Shown here: positions 18,190 through 26,248 of the stretch, one piece after another
How the letters are laid out: every line of letters starts with the position of its first letter
How positions within the stretch are numbered: position 1 is the stretch's first letter
NCBI GenBank assembly: GCA_965215755.1
Contig: OZ244119.1
Span: forward strand, 496,001 to 560,000
Reading direction: 5' to 3'
Length of the DNA stretch: 64,000 nucleotides
From: Tectiglobus sp965215755
GTDB taxonomy: Bacteria; Pseudomonadota; Alphaproteobacteria; Rhizobiales; Hyphomicrobiaceae
The notes under the pieces: generated by a model
Told to the model about the DNA's origin: nothing
Databases searched by the model: none
Seen by the model: the letters and a program-made list of their open reading frames with translations, nothing else
Translations under genes and position numbers: made by a program

Positions 18190-20181
18190 TTACTTGCCAG
18201 CCACTGTTTTCACGCCGGCCTGGATCAGAGCCTGGGCATCAACACGACCGGCACCGAACTCGGCATCGAAGCCTGGCTTACCAAGATCGATGGCCGTTGA
18301 TATCAGAATTTCTCTGACCGCCATCTGGTCCAGGTTGCGACGCTGCTGAACGATCAGAGCGATCAGGCCCGAAACATGAGCCGCCGCCATGGACGTGCCC
18401 GTTGAGAAACTGTGAGTGCCTTTTGGTGCCAGGACGAAGACGTCTACACCAGGCGCAGCTAACTCAATGTAATTGCCGCGGTTCGCCTTGGCGTAGAGCT
18501 TGTCGTTGGTGTCTGTTGCCGTTACCGCGATCACACCTTCATAAGCTGCTGGATACGCAGCCGGTGCATCAGGACCGTTGTTTCCGCCAGCGGCAACAAG
18601 ATGGACCTTGCGCTCGACCAGCTTGTCGATGGCACGGCTAAGTGACGGATCTTTCGCACCAGCAAAGCTCATGTTGACGACATTGGCGCGCTTCTTGGCA
18701 ACCCAGTCCATGGCCCGCAGAAGGATCACGGTACTGGACTGTGCAGACTTCTGGCCTTTTGACTTGAAGAAGGCTCGCACCGAGAGAATGTCGGCCTGCG
18801 GTGCGACTCCCTTGGCCAGACCATCAGCCCGGATAATTCCGGCAATTGCCGTGCCGTGTGCATCCACGCCCAAGCCCTGCTTCGGCGCTGCATCGTAATG
18901 ATCGGTGATGCCGCGGCGGATGTCGGCATGGTTGCGGTCGATGCCTGAGTCAATCACGGCCACTTTCACGCCTTGGCCCTGACCGACGGCATGCGCTCCC
19001 GCCAATCGGATCTTGGTGAGCGCATACTGTAAGCCGGATGAGCCCGATGAGGACGGATAGCTTTGATTGACGACATATCGGTTGTTGCGTTGTGCAAACA
19101 GCACCCGGTTGTCATTCAACAGTGCTGCGATCACGGTATCAGCTGTGCGGCTGTCGGGAATGCGATAGTGCACAAAGCGGCTGCCTAACAGTGCATTCGT
19201 GTCACTCGAAATTCGCTGGATGCCGTAGTCCTGTGCCAGAGCATTCTCCGCGGCTGCAGGCTGTGACGGATCGAGTTCAGCAACCACCTCGCGCGGCCAG
19301 TACTGATCATCATTGGTCGCGGCAATGATCGGTGGCGGAACAGGTGTTGCTGCAGGTGTCACGCGCGGCACAGTTGGTTGCCGACGCTGCGGTGTCTTAC
19401 CTGCATTGCGCTTGGGCGGTTCGGTTTGCCCAGTTCCAGGATTGGTGACCGGATCGCGCGTATCGACGCCCGGCAATGGCAATACAGGTACGGGGACGTT
19501 GACGCCGACTGACCAGCGCGGACCTATGCCTTCCGTATCGGTGCCTGGCTGCTCCGGCGTCACATCCTTGTTGTTGTCGTTGTCGTGCGGATAGCGGTCA
19601 GCCACCTGCGGCTGGCTCTGCTCTTCCAGCTTGCGCCGGCGCTCTTCCAAACGTGCACGGCGTTCTTCGCGGGCCTTGCGGGCACGTTCCTTGGCGCGCT
19701 GCTGAGCCAGGCGGCGCTTTTTGGCTTGTTCACGCTTGCGCTTGGCTGCTGCCTTGCGGCGCTGCTCGTCACGCCTTTTCTTACGCGCGGCCTGCTGTGC
19801 TTTGCGCTTCGCAGCCGCCTTTCGTGCACGGTCCTTGCGCTTTTGACGTGCTTTACGACGGCGGTCGGCTTCCTTCTGCTTCTGGATCGCGCTGATAGCT
19901 GCAATGCCGACAGCGATACCGACGCCGATTGCGACCCCTTTGCCAACACCCCCACTGCGGCGCGGCTGACTGGTTCTGCCATATTGACCCGCCACCCGGA
20001 TACGCTGCTCAGTCGCGGACGTATTTTCAACAATTCCGAGATAAGGGCTCTTAAATTCGGAGCCGTGCGCGCGCAGGCCATTGATCGGCTGCTCGGTGAC
20101 CGCAGCTATGGCAGAACCCTGCCAAAGACACGCGAAAAAGAGCATCAAAACACTGCAACGGATAACTTCGAGTCGACGCAT
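18190..20181 (-). CDS. subtilisin-like (S8) serine protease with basic N-terminal region
   Basis: A 663-residue secreted or membrane-bound subtilase. The ATG chosen follows GAGAGTGAAGG; a GTG three codons upstream is the alternative. A signal peptide (cut near residue 27) is followed by a Gly-zipper-like hydrophobic stretch (about 78-99), a Lys/Arg/Ala-rich helical region (about 100-187), a Pro-rich linker to about 290, an inhibitor-I9-like propeptide pattern (about 297-371) and the S8 domain. Triad residues are D411 (V-I-D-S-G-I-D), H442 (D-A-H-G-T-A) and S597 (S-T-G-T-S-M-A-A-A-H), with oxyanion N534 in A-G-G-N-N-G. It follows the sigma and anti-sigma genes on the same strand, which links it to their regulon. 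Confidence 0.92.
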   Translation of the reverse strand: MRRLEVIRCSVLMLFFACLWQGSAIAAVTEQPINGLRAHGSEFKSPYLGIVENTSATEQRIRVAGQYGRTSQPRRSGGVGKGVAIGVGIAVGIAAISAIQKQKEADRRRKARQKRKDRARKAAAKRKAQQAARKKRRDEQRRKAAAKRKREQAKKRRLAQQRAKERARKAREERRARLEERRRKLEEQSQPQVADRYPHDNDNNKDVTPEQPGTDTEGIGPRWSVGVNVPVPVLPLPGVDTRDPVTNPGTGQTEPPKRNAGKTPQRRQPTVPRVTPAATPVPPPIIAATNDDQYWPREVVAELDPSQPAAAENALAQDYGIQRISSDTNALLGSRFVHYRIPDSRTADTVIAALLNDNRVLFAQRNNRYVVNQSYPSSSGSSGLQYALTKIRLAGAHAVGQGQGVKVAVIDSGIDRNHADIRRGITDHYDAAPKQGLGVDAHGTAIAGIIRADGLAKGVAPQADILSVRAFFKSKGQKSAQSSTVILLRAMDWVAKKRANVVNMSFAGAKDPSLSRAIDKLVERKVHLVAAGGNNGPDAPAAYPAAYEGVIAVTATDTNDKLYAKANRGNYIELAAPGVDVFVLAPKGTHSFSTGTSMAAAHVSGLIALIVQQRRNLDQMAVREILISTAIDLGKPGFDAEFGAGRVDAQALIQAGVKTVAGK

Positions 20182-20324
20182 GGCCTTCACTCTCGTTTGA
20201 TGGGCCCAGTTCAGCCTGCTTTCACAGCCTGCATTATGGAAGACTTTCTACTGCCTACTGACCAAAAAGCCGGCAATTTCTGACCATAACAGAAAAAGTC
20301 TTACTAAAGAATCGCAAAGCAAGG

Positions 20325-21014
20325 TTAACCCTTCGGCAAAACCAGGAGAACCGAGTTCGTGTTTGCCTTCAGCTTACCGATAATCTCTTCGCGGGCATCC
20401 TTACTGTCTTTTTCGAGCGTGAATTTGACCTCAAACAGACCACCTGGCTTTGGGCCAGAAACAATCTGGCCATTTAGCGGTGTCAGCGCTTCGGCAATCG
20501 CGGATGCTGTTGCTGTTGGCGCAAATCGGACGATCACCGCAAATCCGCGACCTTCTTCCCCGCTTGCTGTCGCATAACCGCCCGGTGGTGGACTTGCTGA
20601 CGGTTGCTGCCAAAGGCTGCCGATAACACCGGCCTGAAGCATTAAAACCAACGCGGCGGCAATGCCTGCAAACTGCACGGCCCTTGGCGTTGGGCTCGTA
20701 AAAATCCGCGCAATTTCCTGCCAAATGCTTTGACCGGCTGTGACAAGCGGTGACGGTGCCGGCGTTTCGGCGGCGATTGCGGCGCGCAGCTTATCGAGCG
20801 CCCCCGGCGATGGAGCACCGAGCATTTCATTCGCAATGGTCGTCTCAAAGCGCTCATCACCAATCAATGCGAGTTGCGATCGCATCTCGGGATGGGATTC
20901 GAGATAGCGCTCCACACGCTCGACGTCGGCAGTTTCAAGGGTTCCGGACTCGTACCATGGCAAGAGCATCTCGATCTCTTCGCGCTCGGTAAATTTTTCC
21001 ATCGTATCGGTCAT
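20325..21014 (-). CDS. anti-sigma factor, single-pass membrane protein
   Basis: A 229-residue protein. The N-terminal about 85 residues (L-L-P-W-Y-E-S-G-T-L, then a helix E-R-V-E-R-Y-L-E-S-H-P) look like a zinc-less anti-sigma domain; no H-x3-C-x2-C motif is present. One membrane helix covers about 113-134. The C-terminal periplasmic part (about 155-229) has a strand-helix-strand-strand-helix-strand pattern ending in V-L-L-V-L-P, like the propeptide of subtilases. It begins 43 bases after the sigma gene, so they form an operon. It should hold the ECF factor inactive at the membrane until degraded or altered. Assigned from position and domain layout. Confidence 0.85.
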   Translation of the reverse strand: MTDTMEKFTEREEIEMLLPWYESGTLETADVERVERYLESHPEMRSQLALIGDERFETTIANEMLGAPSPGALDKLRAAIAAETPAPSPLVTAGQSIWQEIARIFTSPTPRAVQFAGIAAALVLMLQAGVIGSLWQQPSASPPPGGYATASGEEGRGFAVIVRFAPTATASAIAEALTPLNGQIVSGPKPGGLFEVKFTLEKDSKDAREEIIGKLKANTNSVLLVLPKG

Positions 21015-21057
21015 TGCGTTTCCGTGTGATGCGGCCGCGGTCTGGGTTCATGTTCAA

Positions 21058-21618
21058 CTATGGCCAGCCGCGGTCGACACCTGCCTCCATCAAGAATTCT
21101 GACATCTTCTTTCGCGCATAGAACATGCGCGTCTTGACGGTGTTCTGTGGGATACCGACCGTTTCGGACACTTCGGCAATCGACATCTCGTGGTAGTAAA
21201 CGAGATCAATGATCGTCTTGTGCTCGTCTGAAAGCCGTTCCATGCACGCTCTAAGGAGTGCGCCTTTGTCGGTTTTCTGTGCGACGACTTCCGGGTTGTC
21301 TGCATCATCAGGAATGGCGCCGGCTGCATCATCATCCATTTCGGACTCTCGCCGCTTGCGCAACGAACTGATGGAGCGGTTGTGGGCGATGCCCAATATC
21401 CAGCTCGACAGTGACGATCGTCCTTCAAAGCGCGATGCATTGCGCCAAACCTCCAAGAACACCTCGTTGGTCAACTCCTCAGCGACAGCTTCGGATCTAA
21501 CCAGCCTCAAGATGAACCGGAACACCCGGACCTGATACCGCCCGTACAGAACTTCGACCGCAGTCTGATCCTGCTTGGCAATACGTTGGATGAGGTCGGC
21601 GTCTGATGGTCCGCTCAT
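21058..21618 (-). CDS. ECF-family RNA polymerase sigma factor
   Basis: A 186-residue sigma-70 family protein of ECF size with only regions 2 and 4. Region 2: L-Y-G-R-Y-Q-V-R-V-F-R-F, then A-E-E-L-T-N-E-V-F-L-E-V-W and S-W-I-L-G-I-A-H-N-R. Region 4: M-E-R-L-S-D-E-H-K-T-I-I-D-L-V-Y-Y, with the helix-turn-helix S-I-A-E-V-S-E-T-V-G-I-P-Q-N-T-V-K-T-R. An acidic linker (M-D-D-D-A) joins them. It is the first gene of the sigma/anti-sigma/protease set. A promoter-like motif lies about 40-70 bases upstream and recurs before the candidate sRNA, suggesting self-regulation. Confidence 0.95.
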   Translation of the reverse strand: MSGPSDADLIQRIAKQDQTAVEVLYGRYQVRVFRFILRLVRSEAVAEELTNEVFLEVWRNASRFEGRSSLSSWILGIAHNRSISSLRKRRESEMDDDAAGAIPDDADNPEVVAQKTDKGALLRACMERLSDEHKTIIDLVYYHEMSIAEVSETVGIPQNTVKTRMFYARKKMSEFLMEAGVDRGWP

Positions 21619-21657
21619 CGCTCAAGGCCCGGCGCTGTTTCGGCGCCATCTGATGAG

Positions 21658-21686
21658 TATGTCGCCGTGGTTTCGATAAAGGTTCA
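21658..21686 (-). promoter_or_regulatory. candidate autoregulated ECF promoter of the sigma operon
   Basis: On the minus strand TGAACCTTTATCG, eight bases, then GGCGACATA lies 40 bases before the sigma start codon. It matches the sRNA promoter block at 12 of 13 bases in the upstream half and 6 of 9 in the downstream half with equal spacing. Confidence 0.5.
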
Positions 21687-21857
21687 TGATCGCAGTGGAA
21701 TTCTCTGGAATCAGGTTTAGGATCCCAATTCTACAGTGTCTGGAGCAATTGCACAGCCTCGGTGAACACGGGATTAATCAGCGTATCATGTCAACCACAA
21801 CACTGGAAAACGGCTTTTATTCAATTGGTTACAGCCAAGATCCCGGAAATCCATGGC

Positions 21858-23465
21858 CTAAGGTTGTATATTATCCTGCAAAATCATCGATGCACCCTTT
21901 TCGGCGATCATGATTGTCGGGGCGTTGGTATTGCCGGTTGTGACGGTTGGCATAATCGAGGCATCAATGACACGGAGGCCCTGCAGGCCATGCACCCGCA
22001 GCCGTGGATCCACGACCGCCATAGGGTCTGTTCCCATCTTGCAGGTGCCTACAGGGTGATAAAGCGTGGTGCCGAAATTGCGTGCGTGCTCCAGCAAATC
22101 TGCATCCGTTTCCAGACCCTGGCCGGGTGTAATTTCGTGAACGGTATGGTCGGACATAGGCAAAGCAGCAAAGACACTGCGCGCGTGCCGGATGCCGGCC
22201 AGCAGCACATTGGCATCGCCAGGTGCTGAGAGATAGTTGGGCTTAATCGCCGGTCGAACCGAAGCATCAGCTGATTTTGCCATGATCGAACCACGGCTTT
22301 CAGGACGCGCAATGCTCACCGCAATCGTGGCACCCGGTTGCTTTTCGAGCTTCCCAAACACCTTCTCATCATAGCTCGCAGGAGAAAACAGGAGTTGTAT
22401 GTCGGGACTCGCAAGTCCTTCACGGCTCCGACAGAAGACCTGAGCGCTGGACACACCGAATGTGAGAGCGCCCTTGCCGGTCGCAAGCCATTTGACGGCC
22501 TCGCCCGCAAGTCGAAGACCTCGTGAATACTCATTGATCGAGAGCAGGTCCTTGATGCGGTAGGAAACCCGCAAGGCATAGTGATCAGACAAATTCGATC
22601 CGACACCCGGCAGATCATGGGTCACCGGCACGCCGATGCTTTGGAGATGACCGGCCGGGCCAACGCCCGAGACCTGCAATAACTGCGGTGAATTGACGGA
22701 GCCACCGGAGACGATAACTTCGCGGGCAGCGGTCAGCTTTCGGGCTTGGCCGTTTTGGTTAAACACCACGCCGGTGCAACGCTTGGCGTCAAACAAGAGC
22801 TTCGTGGCGTAGGCTTTGGTCTCGATTTTGAGGTTCGGTCGGTTGCGCGCCTCGGCGAGAAAGGTTTGCGCGGTCGAGCCACGATAACGACCATTGCGGG
22901 ACATTTGCGAGTAGCCGACGCCCTCCTGCTGGGCACCGCTCAGATCCGGTGTGAACGGAAATCCGGCAGTTTGAGCCGCCTCTACGAAATGATGCGTCAG
23001 CGGCAGGATCGTTCGATAATCTTCGATCTTGAGAGGACCGGATTTGCCACGGAGCGCGCTATCGCCGGGAGGATAGCTCTCCATGCTCTTGAAATGCGGC
23101 ATACAATCTTCGTACGACCAACCGGTGCAACCCATCTGTGCCCAGCCGTCATAATCGGCGGCGTTACCACGAACGAACAGCATGCCATTGATCGAGCTTG
23201 ATCCACCCAGAACCCGGCCGCGCGGCCAATAGATCTGTCGCCCTCCGGCATTGGGCTCGGCTTCCGTCTCGTACTTCCAATTGACGGCTTCGTTGTAGAG
23301 AAGTTTCAGAATGCCGGCGGGAACGTGGATCATCGGATGCCAGTCTGATGGGCCAGCCTCCAGCAAGATAACTTTTGATCCATCGGCACTTAATCGGTTG
23401 GCCAGCACGCAACCGGCTGATCCCGCTCCAACGATGAGGTAGTCGCAATCAGCACCTTCGGACAT
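21858..23465 (-). CDS. GMC family FAD-dependent oxidoreductase
   Basis: A 535-residue glucose-methanol-choline oxidoreductase. The ADP-binding motif D-Y-L-I-V-G-A-G-S-A-G-C-V is at the start, which supports the ATG chosen here over one 11 codons upstream. G-R-V-L-G-G-S-S-S-I-N-G and G-G-S-V-N-S-P-Q-L-L are the two family signatures; the catalytic His region reads Y-H-P-V-G-T-C-K-M-G. It resembles choline and alcohol dehydrogenases, but the substrate is not clear. The MaoC-type gene precedes it by 22 bases on the same strand, so they are probably co-transcribed. Confidence 0.94.
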   Translation of the reverse strand: MSEGADCDYLIVGAGSAGCVLANRLSADGSKVILLEAGPSDWHPMIHVPAGILKLLYNEAVNWKYETEAEPNAGGRQIYWPRGRVLGGSSSINGMLFVRGNAADYDGWAQMGCTGWSYEDCMPHFKSMESYPPGDSALRGKSGPLKIEDYRTILPLTHHFVEAAQTAGFPFTPDLSGAQQEGVGYSQMSRNGRYRGSTAQTFLAEARNRPNLKIETKAYATKLLFDAKRCTGVVFNQNGQARKLTAAREVIVSGGSVNSPQLLQVSGVGPAGHLQSIGVPVTHDLPGVGSNLSDHYALRVSYRIKDLLSINEYSRGLRLAGEAVKWLATGKGALTFGVSSAQVFCRSREGLASPDIQLLFSPASYDEKVFGKLEKQPGATIAVSIARPESRGSIMAKSADASVRPAIKPNYLSAPGDANVLLAGIRHARSVFAALPMSDHTVHEITPGQGLETDADLLEHARNFGTTLYHPVGTCKMGTDPMAVVDPRLRVHGLQGLRVIDASIMPTVTTGNTNAPTIMIAEKGASMILQDNIQP

Positions 23466-23487
23466 TCGAAGTCTCCCGCGTAATTTT

Positions 23488-23961
23488 TCAGGGAGCACTT
23501 TGGGGCAAAGCCGCGGGATTGTCTTTCGTCATCATGATACCTGTAGCCGATCCCGTCTGAACCAGCTGATTTTCCTGGTTCCGGATCTGGATCTTGAAAG
23601 TGACGGCACCGCGATCAGGTGTTTTTCGGCTCAACCGTGCTTCAACGACTTCTGCTTGGACATGAACCGCATCTCCGGCCTTAATCGGACCGTCGAACGA
23701 CCATTCTATGCCTTTGAGCGCGATCACAGTCCCATCCAGGAGATCCAGCTTGCTCAATAAACCAAAGGTTATCCCGACCATCATTGGTCCGTGCGCAATG
23801 CAGCGACCAAAGACACTGCGCGCAGCGAAATCGGGATCTACATGGATCGGATTGTGGTCCTCAGTGAGGTCGGCGAAGGCTGCAATGTCCTGTTCGGTGA
23901 TGACCCGGTCTGGCGTGATGTACTGATCACCAACCGAGAACTCCTCGAAAAACTTTCCCAT
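23488..23961 (-). CDS. MaoC family hotdog dehydratase
   Basis: A 157-residue single hotdog-fold protein. It starts G-K-F-F-E-E-F-S-V-G-D, the usual opening of MaoC/R-hydratases, so this ATG is preferred over one 18 codons upstream. The hydratase motif D-H-N-P-I-H-V-D-P-D-F-A carries the catalytic Asp and His, followed by H-G-P-M-M-V-G. Such enzymes hydrate 2-enoyl-CoA to 3-hydroxyacyl-CoA. It is placed just before the GMC oxidoreductase gene and likely forms an operon with it. Confidence 0.93.
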   Translation of the reverse strand: MGKFFEEFSVGDQYITPDRVITEQDIAAFADLTEDHNPIHVDPDFAARSVFGRCIAHGPMMVGITFGLLSKLDLLDGTVIALKGIEWSFDGPIKAGDAVHVQAEVVEARLSRKTPDRGAVTFKIQIRNQENQLVQTGSATGIMMTKDNPAALPQSAP

Positions 23962-24082
23962 TTTTCTGTCCTCAAGAACCGGCATGGCGGACGGTAGTTC
24001 TGATGGACAACCCACGCAGCTGCCAATGCCTACGAGTGGTTTAAGACGTCACAGTAACGTTTGTTCAGCGCTGGAAGAACCA

Positions 24083-24565
24083 TCAAGCCGGTGGGCCTGG
24101 AAAGGCGAACTTAATTTCAGTGTTGTCCGGGAATGTGATCGACATCTTGATCATGCCATAGCCGGGCGCTGTCGCGGGACTCGATGCATTGCCAAATTGC
24201 CAAGGCCAAAAGGCAGCAGACGACTGCGGATTCATGGCTGCAGAGACCGGAATACACCATGCATTGGCCCATAGGTTCATCATCGCAACTGGCGCTGCAA
24301 AGAAAATCTCCTGACCGGGAGAATTGCCCTGCCACGTCAACGGCGAAAACAACGCGAAGGCGTTCAGAGGCGAGAAGGCCTGACCGGCTGGCATCGACGC
24401 AAACGGCCAGGTCCCAGAAAATGGGTCCTGCGGTGGCGGACGATACCAGGACTTCCCGCTTGGCGGTGGCGGCTGATACGCCTTTAGCAAATCTGCGTAC
24501 AAATCCGCATATTCAGATGCCGCCCGCGTCAGGCTGTTGAGGATTTGCATTTGCAAAGTCAGCAT
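24083..24565 (-). CDS. hypothetical protein, Pro/Trp/Phe-rich
   Basis: A 160-residue protein of unknown function. The N-terminus is one amphipathic helix (L-N-S-L-T-R-A-A-S-E-Y-A-D-L-Y-A-D-L-L-K-A-Y), then a proline-rich stretch with several W and F, and a C-terminal pair of strands (M-I-K-M-S-I-T-F-P and I-K-F-A-F-P-G). The helix recalls the start of phasin-like granule proteins but that is weak. A GTG three codons upstream is another start. It has no obvious signal peptide. It sits alone, 121 bases upstream of the MaoC gene on the same strand. Confidence 0.55.
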   Translation of the reverse strand: MLTLQMQILNSLTRAASEYADLYADLLKAYQPPPPSGKSWYRPPPQDPFSGTWPFASMPAGQAFSPLNAFALFSPLTWQGNSPGQEIFFAAPVAMMNLWANAWCIPVSAAMNPQSSAAFWPWQFGNASSPATAPGYGMIKMSITFPDNTEIKFAFPGPPA

Positions 24566-24733
24566 TCGGTGCACCGGTTGGGATCAACGATTATCAAGCA
24601 TCCACGGCTTCCGTAAACGATTGGTATCGAACGCTACTTCGAAGTACCTGCGCCACGCAAGGCGTATCGAGCCGAGCTGTCATTGCAGAACTACGTCGAC
24701 AGAGCTGAAAGCAGCGGTAGCAAGCGTTTTGCC

Positions 24734-25516
24734 TTATGCGTCATACGTTTTTGGTTTCGGCCGGGTGGATGGCACAGTTCCCGTAGACGGCTTCGACTGA
24801 CTGGAAGAACCTGCCGCGCCAGCCCCCTCTTTCGGAATATTGGGCGGGCTTGGCTTGTCAGCTCCAGTTGAGGCTTGTGGGGTCTTTGCTCTCTCATTCC
24901 GGATCATGTCATTCAAACCGGAACTTGAGCTAGAGCGTTCTTTGGAGGGTGCTGCAGATGGGCTGGCCAATCCGCTCGGGCCTGACCGATCGGTCATTGG
25001 CGGCGGACGGTCGGGTTTGTATTCACCCTCCAGTGCCGGGCGATAGGCAAACCGTCCGGCAAACAACCAATAAGTGAAGCCTGCAGCCAGTCCCGTCGTT
25101 AGGAACGCGGCCATAGCATAGCTGTTGACAATTGTTGGGACGCCGTCTGCCTCACCTGTTGTGATGAGACCGAAACCTGCAATGGCGATAGCGATGCCAA
25201 CGAAGCCATGATAGGCGAAGCTGCGCACACCAAACCACTCGCTGATCAGTGCTGACACGGCTGCGAATGGCAACGCGAACACCGCAAAGATTGTTGCCGA
25301 TTCAAGTACCCAAACGCCGCCCTGGTTCCAATATTCCCAGCCAGCATCCGCCAGCTCGGTTGGTGTGACAGCAAATAGCACCTGCACCGTGCCGGCAGCC
25401 AGGCACGACAGCACGAAACCAAAGATGACACGTAACAGGCCGCCAAGAAATCCAACCATGGTGCGCCTCAAGAATGAAACTCCAAGGCGTTTCATACGCC
25501 CGGAAGCCTTCTGCAT
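24734..25516 (-). CDS. four-helix membrane protein with disordered tail
   Basis: A 260-residue protein of unknown function. About four hydrophobic segments lie between residues 20 and 160, the last ending T-G-L-A-A-G-F-T-Y-W-L-F-A-G-R. A Pro/Ser/Lys-rich tail of about 90 residues follows and is probably disordered and cytoplasmic. The membrane part is a paralogue of the protein encoded at 25569-25988: both begin with an F-L-G/R-V-x3-I-x-F segment and end with G-F-T-Y-W-L-x-A-G-R. A TTG one codon upstream is an alternative start; an ATG at 25495 is also possible. Confidence 0.75.
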   Translation of the reverse strand: MQKASGRMKRLGVSFLRRTMVGFLGGLLRVIFGFVLSCLAAGTVQVLFAVTPTELADAGWEYWNQGGVWVLESATIFAVFALPFAAVSALISEWFGVRSFAYHGFVGIAIAIAGFGLITTGEADGVPTIVNSYAMAAFLTTGLAAGFTYWLFAGRFAYRPALEGEYKPDRPPPMTDRSGPSGLASPSAAPSKERSSSSSGLNDMIRNERAKTPQASTGADKPSPPNIPKEGAGAAGSSSQSKPSTGTVPSTRPKPKTYDA

Positions 25517-25568
25517 CAACGCGTTTCACACGGACTTGCTTAACTTAAACCCAAAAATTCATTGCATT

Positions 25569-25988
25569 TCAGACGGTTCTGCCAGCAATTAACCAATAGG
25601 TGAAACCACCGAGAAATCCAGCTGTTGCAAAAACCTGCCATACGGCAGCGCTCGGCATTTCGATCTGGCTACTGAGACCGGCCTGAGCCAACGCCGGAAT
25701 TGCAACCAACGCAAGACCGCCACCAACAACATAATAGATAATCGACCGGATCCGGCCGACCTCACCAATTATGATAAGCGCGAGCGCTGGCACAATTGTC
25801 ATTGCCGACGTCAAGACCACGGCTTGGCCCATCAGGTCAAAAGCCGCTGATAAGGGAACATCATTTTCGCCCTGCAGGGCATGCGTAATGCGTTCCGAGC
25901 CCAGAGTGACGAGCACGAAGAACGTGACAATGAACGACAATATGATGCCGAGTGGCACTAAAACGACCCGCCCCAAGAAATACATCAT
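25569..25988 (-). CDS. four-helix membrane protein, paralogue of the next gene
   Basis: A 139-residue membrane protein of unknown function with four hydrophobic segments and almost no soluble part. It ends T-A-G-F-L-G-G-F-T-Y-W-L-I-A-G-R-T, nearly the same as the membrane end of the 24734-25516 protein, so the pair arose by tandem duplication, one copy gaining or losing the tail. The two genes are 52 bases apart and on the same strand, so co-transcription is likely. It is divergent from ccmI over 260 bases. Confidence 0.75.
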   Translation of the reverse strand: MMYFLGRVVLVPLGIILSFIVTFFVLVTLGSERITHALQGENDVPLSAAFDLMGQAVVLTSAMTIVPALALIIIGEVGRIRSIIYYVVGGGLALVAIPALAQAGLSSQIEMPSAAVWQVFATAGFLGGFTYWLIAGRTV

Positions 25989-26248
25989 CGCCTGATCTCC
26001 CTGCTTTCGCAGCCGTCGCGCTCATTGAATCCCCTTTAGGCTGACGCCAGATAGGTAGAGACTGACTTACGCGATTGGCGGCGGCATGGGAACAGGCGAA
26101 CGGAACGCGCCCACAACTTGGCTCTCGTAAGCAGTGCTATACGCACAGCTTCACATTGTTCCGCCGTTATTGACTTCGATCAGCTCCGCCAGCTTATTGC
26201 CAGCTAACTTGCTAGCCTGCCTGACCGAGGCCAAATAGGGCGATTTGA

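Noticed and set aside
17808..18317. 169-residue open frame on the plus strand beside the candidate sRNA
   Set aside because: It overlaps the subtilase gene antisense, has Arg/His/Pro-rich composition without domains, and no good ribosome site.
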